Assembly: GCA_002476905.1 (NCBI GenBank)
Contig: DLND01000127.1
Location: 2,268-8,463, forward strand
DNA: 6,196 nt
From: Flavobacteriales bacterium UBA7519
GTDB lineage: Bacteria > Bacteroidota > Bacteroidia > Flavobacteriales > Weeksellaceae
Direction: 5' to 3'
Positions 4,719 through 6,196 of this stretch are shown one piece after another. The notes beneath the pieces were generated by a model. It was not told the DNA's origin and did not search any database. It saw nothing but the letters and a program-made list of their open reading frames with translations. Position 1 is the stretch's first letter. Every line of letters begins with the position of its first letter. Both the position numbers and the translations under genes were made by a program.

Positions 4719-6196
4719 TGTTAATAGGGTTTAGTCTACTGTTTTTATAACCGTACAGGAAATAAATTACCAAACCTACAGCAAACCATAAACCAAACCA
4801 AAACCAATTTTCGTGGCTCATTCCGGTTAGTAAATAAAGACAAGAACTAAGGCCAATTAAAGGAATTAAGGAAAGATTTTTAACGATGGTCAATCCACAT
4901 AAAACCAAATTAGCAATAATGAAAATAATAATTGCCAGACGGAATTCGCCTTCATTCGGATCCTTGATATTGGTTAAATTGTGGAAGAATTCGGGTTGAT
5001 AGAAATAGAAGAATACCAAACCACCAATGAAAATTAATGGAAATAAAAACTTCCCATTAATATACGGTAAATGAAATCTTCCTTTCAGTTTTTCTTTTGG
5101 GGGCAACATCAAAACACCACCACAAACAAGCACGAAAGCGAAAATAGTTCCGATACTTGTAAAATCAAGAATGAAAGATTTATCCGTGAAGATGATCGGA
5201 ATGCCCACCACAATTCCTGTCACGACTGTTGCAAAAGACGGTACTTTGTTTTTACTGTGTACTTCCTGAAATTTCTTTGGTAAAAGCCCATCTCTGGACA
5301 TGGCCATCCAGATTCTCGGCTGTCCCATTTGGAAAACCAAAAGAACGGTTGTAATCGCAACAATCGCAATCAATGAGACAATAAATTCCATCCAGGGAAG
5401 GTTGAGATTGGTTTTGTCAAATACAAATGACAGCGGATCTCCAATACCGTCAAATTTCCTGTAATCTACTAATCCTGTTAATGTTAAAGTTAAAATAATA
5501 TAGATAACAGTACAAAGTCCTAAAGAAATCAACATTCCTTTTGGGAGGTCTTTTTGAGGGTTTTTGGTTTCTTCTGACAAAACAGAAATCGCATCAAAAC
5601 CAATATAAGCAAAGAAAACTCCTGAAACAGCAGACATTACACCCGCAAATCCATTTGGCATAAAAGAAGGTTCTGAAGTTACAGAACTTGTTGGAAACCA
5701 GTTCCCAGTATTCACATAAGCGACACCGACGGCGATGACAAGAAGAATCACGAATAACTTCAGAATCACAAAAAAGTTATTGAAGTTCTTACTTTCCTTG
5801 ATTCCCCGGTAACAAAGCCAAGTAATTAACCCATTGATTACCAAAGCCGGAATATCCACAATGATTCTCAAATTTCCAATGACCGGAGCCGATTTCCAAG
5901 CGTTAATCAATTCTGCGTTAGTCGAATTATTGAGAACCGCTTTTTTAGCTTCGGTATAACTGCAAGTAAAATAATCAGGGATATGGACACCGATTCTTTC
6001 CATAAAACTGGTAAAATAATCGGACCAAGAAAAAGCAACATAGATATTTCCAAAAGAATATTCCATAATCAAAGCCCAGCCGATAACCCAGGCAATCAGT
6101 TCGCCAAAACTGGCGTAAGCATAGGTATATGCACTTCCCGCTGTTGTGATTCTGCTGGCAAATTCGGCATAGCAAAGGGCGGTGAAAGCACAGGCA
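4705..6196 (-). CDS. APC-family amino acid permease, N terminus beyond window
   Basis: The frame stays open to the right edge, giving 496 residues down to a TAA at 4705; only the N-terminal part (first helix and a half or so) is missing. This is an integral inner-membrane amino acid transporter of the APC superfamily, closest in pattern to the YfnA/cationic amino acid transporter (CAT) group. Signatures in order: Cys-Tyr-Ala-Glu-Phe-Ala-Ser-Arg and Gly-Ser-Ala-Tyr-Thr-Tyr near the edge; Gly-Trp-Ala-Leu-Ile-Met-Glu-Tyr, where relatives usually have Asp for Ala; Ala-Tyr-Ile-Gly-Phe-Asp-Ala with Glu-Glu-Thr-Lys-Asn-Pro-Gln-Lys-Asp-Leu-Pro; and Gly-Gln-Pro-Arg-Ile-Trp-Met-Ala-Met-Ser-Arg-Asp-Gly-Leu-Leu-Pro. 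About ten hydrophobic segments remain visible. Substrate cannot be assigned, though neutral or cationic amino acids fit the family. The TTG at 6072 is internal, not the start. It overlaps the Mpo1-like gene by 14 bp. Confidence 0.93.
   Translation of the reverse strand, partial: ACAFTALCYAEFASRITTAGSAYTYAYASFGELIAWVIGWALIMEYSFGNIYVAFSWSDYFTSFMERIGVHIPDYFTCSYTEAKKAVLNNSTNAELINAWKSAPVIGNLRIIVDIPALVINGLITWLCYRGIKESKNFNNFFVILKLFVILLVIAVGVAYVNTGNWFPTSSVTSEPSFMPNGFAGVMSAVSGVFFAYIGFDAISVLSEETKNPQKDLPKGMLISLGLCTVIYIILTLTLTGLVDYRKFDGIGDPLSFVFDKTNLNLPWMEFIVSLIAIVAITTVLLVFQMGQPRIWMAMSRDGLLPKKFQEVHSKNKVPSFATVVTGIVVGIPIIFTDKSFILDFTSIGTIFAFVLVCGGVLMLPPKEKLKGRFHLPYINGKFLFPLIFIGGLVFFYFYQPEFFHNLTNIKDPNEGEFRLAIIIFIIANLVLCGLTIVKNLSLIPLIGLSSCLYLLTGMSHENWFWFGLWFAVGLVIYFLYGYKNSRLNPINNVNL

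Noticed and set aside
5071..5283. Plus-strand open frame of 70 codons opposite the permease
   Set aside because: It is antisense to conserved transporter helices and has no protein-like features.
6070..6072. TTG as the permease start codon
   Set aside because: The frame continues upstream to the window edge with conserved APC motifs (Ala-Glu-Phe-Ala-Ser-Arg, Gly-Ser-Ala-Tyr), so this codon is internal.
5975..6175. Minus-strand 66-codon open frame overlapping the permease
   Set aside because: It is an out-of-frame, Cys/Phe-rich reading of the permease gene, whose own frame runs through here with clear APC signatures.
1..6196. CRISPR array, insertion sequence, tRNA/rRNA, riboswitch or defence island
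   Set aside because: No regularly spaced repeats, transposase motifs, tRNA-like cloverleaf, conserved aptamer pattern or defence-gene signatures were seen on either strand; intergenic spaces are all under 200 bases.

Overview
The window is AT-rich, its gene starts lack Shine-Dalgarno sequences, and two intergenic TAnnTTTG boxes resemble the Bacteroidetes -7 promoter element. The protein sequences look like Flavobacteriia, most likely Chryseobacterium or a close Weeksellaceae relative. That placement is inferred from sequence style and remembered family features, not from a search.

Layout. (1) 1-237, + strand: the 3' end of a gene for a probable DNA-deoxyinosine (hypoxanthine) glycosylase of the uracil-DNA glycosylase superfamily. 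(2) 239-964, - strand: aroE, shikimate dehydrogenase, which converges on the first gene with one base between the stop codons. (3) 965-1091: a divergent promoter region. (4) 1092-1925, + strand: an aldo/keto reductase, followed by a perfect 32-bp palindrome that should terminate transcription in both directions. (5) 1980-2111: a noncoding stretch with a GC-rich, hairpin-forming element that looks like a dispersed intergenic repeat. (6) 2112-6196, - strand: a tightly packed unit read right to left. It holds an APC-family amino acid permease (5' end beyond the window), a small Mpo1-like/DUF962 membrane protein, a soluble three-PAS sensor histidine kinase and a stand-alone receiver protein.

How the genes relate. 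The kinase and receiver are 15 bp apart and almost certainly form a phosphorelay pair. The receiver has no output domain, so it must act through a protein partner or a further relay step. The permease and Mpo1-like genes overlap by 14 bp and lie just upstream of the kinase on the same strand, so all four could share a transcript; no functional link is proven. The left-hand genes are housekeeping or general metabolic (DNA repair, aromatic amino acid synthesis, carbonyl reduction).

I found no mobile element, CRISPR array, RNA gene or clear new defence or biosynthetic system. The items most worth a second look are an apparent one-base frameshift at the 5' end of the kinase gene and the hairpin repeat at 2024-2100.
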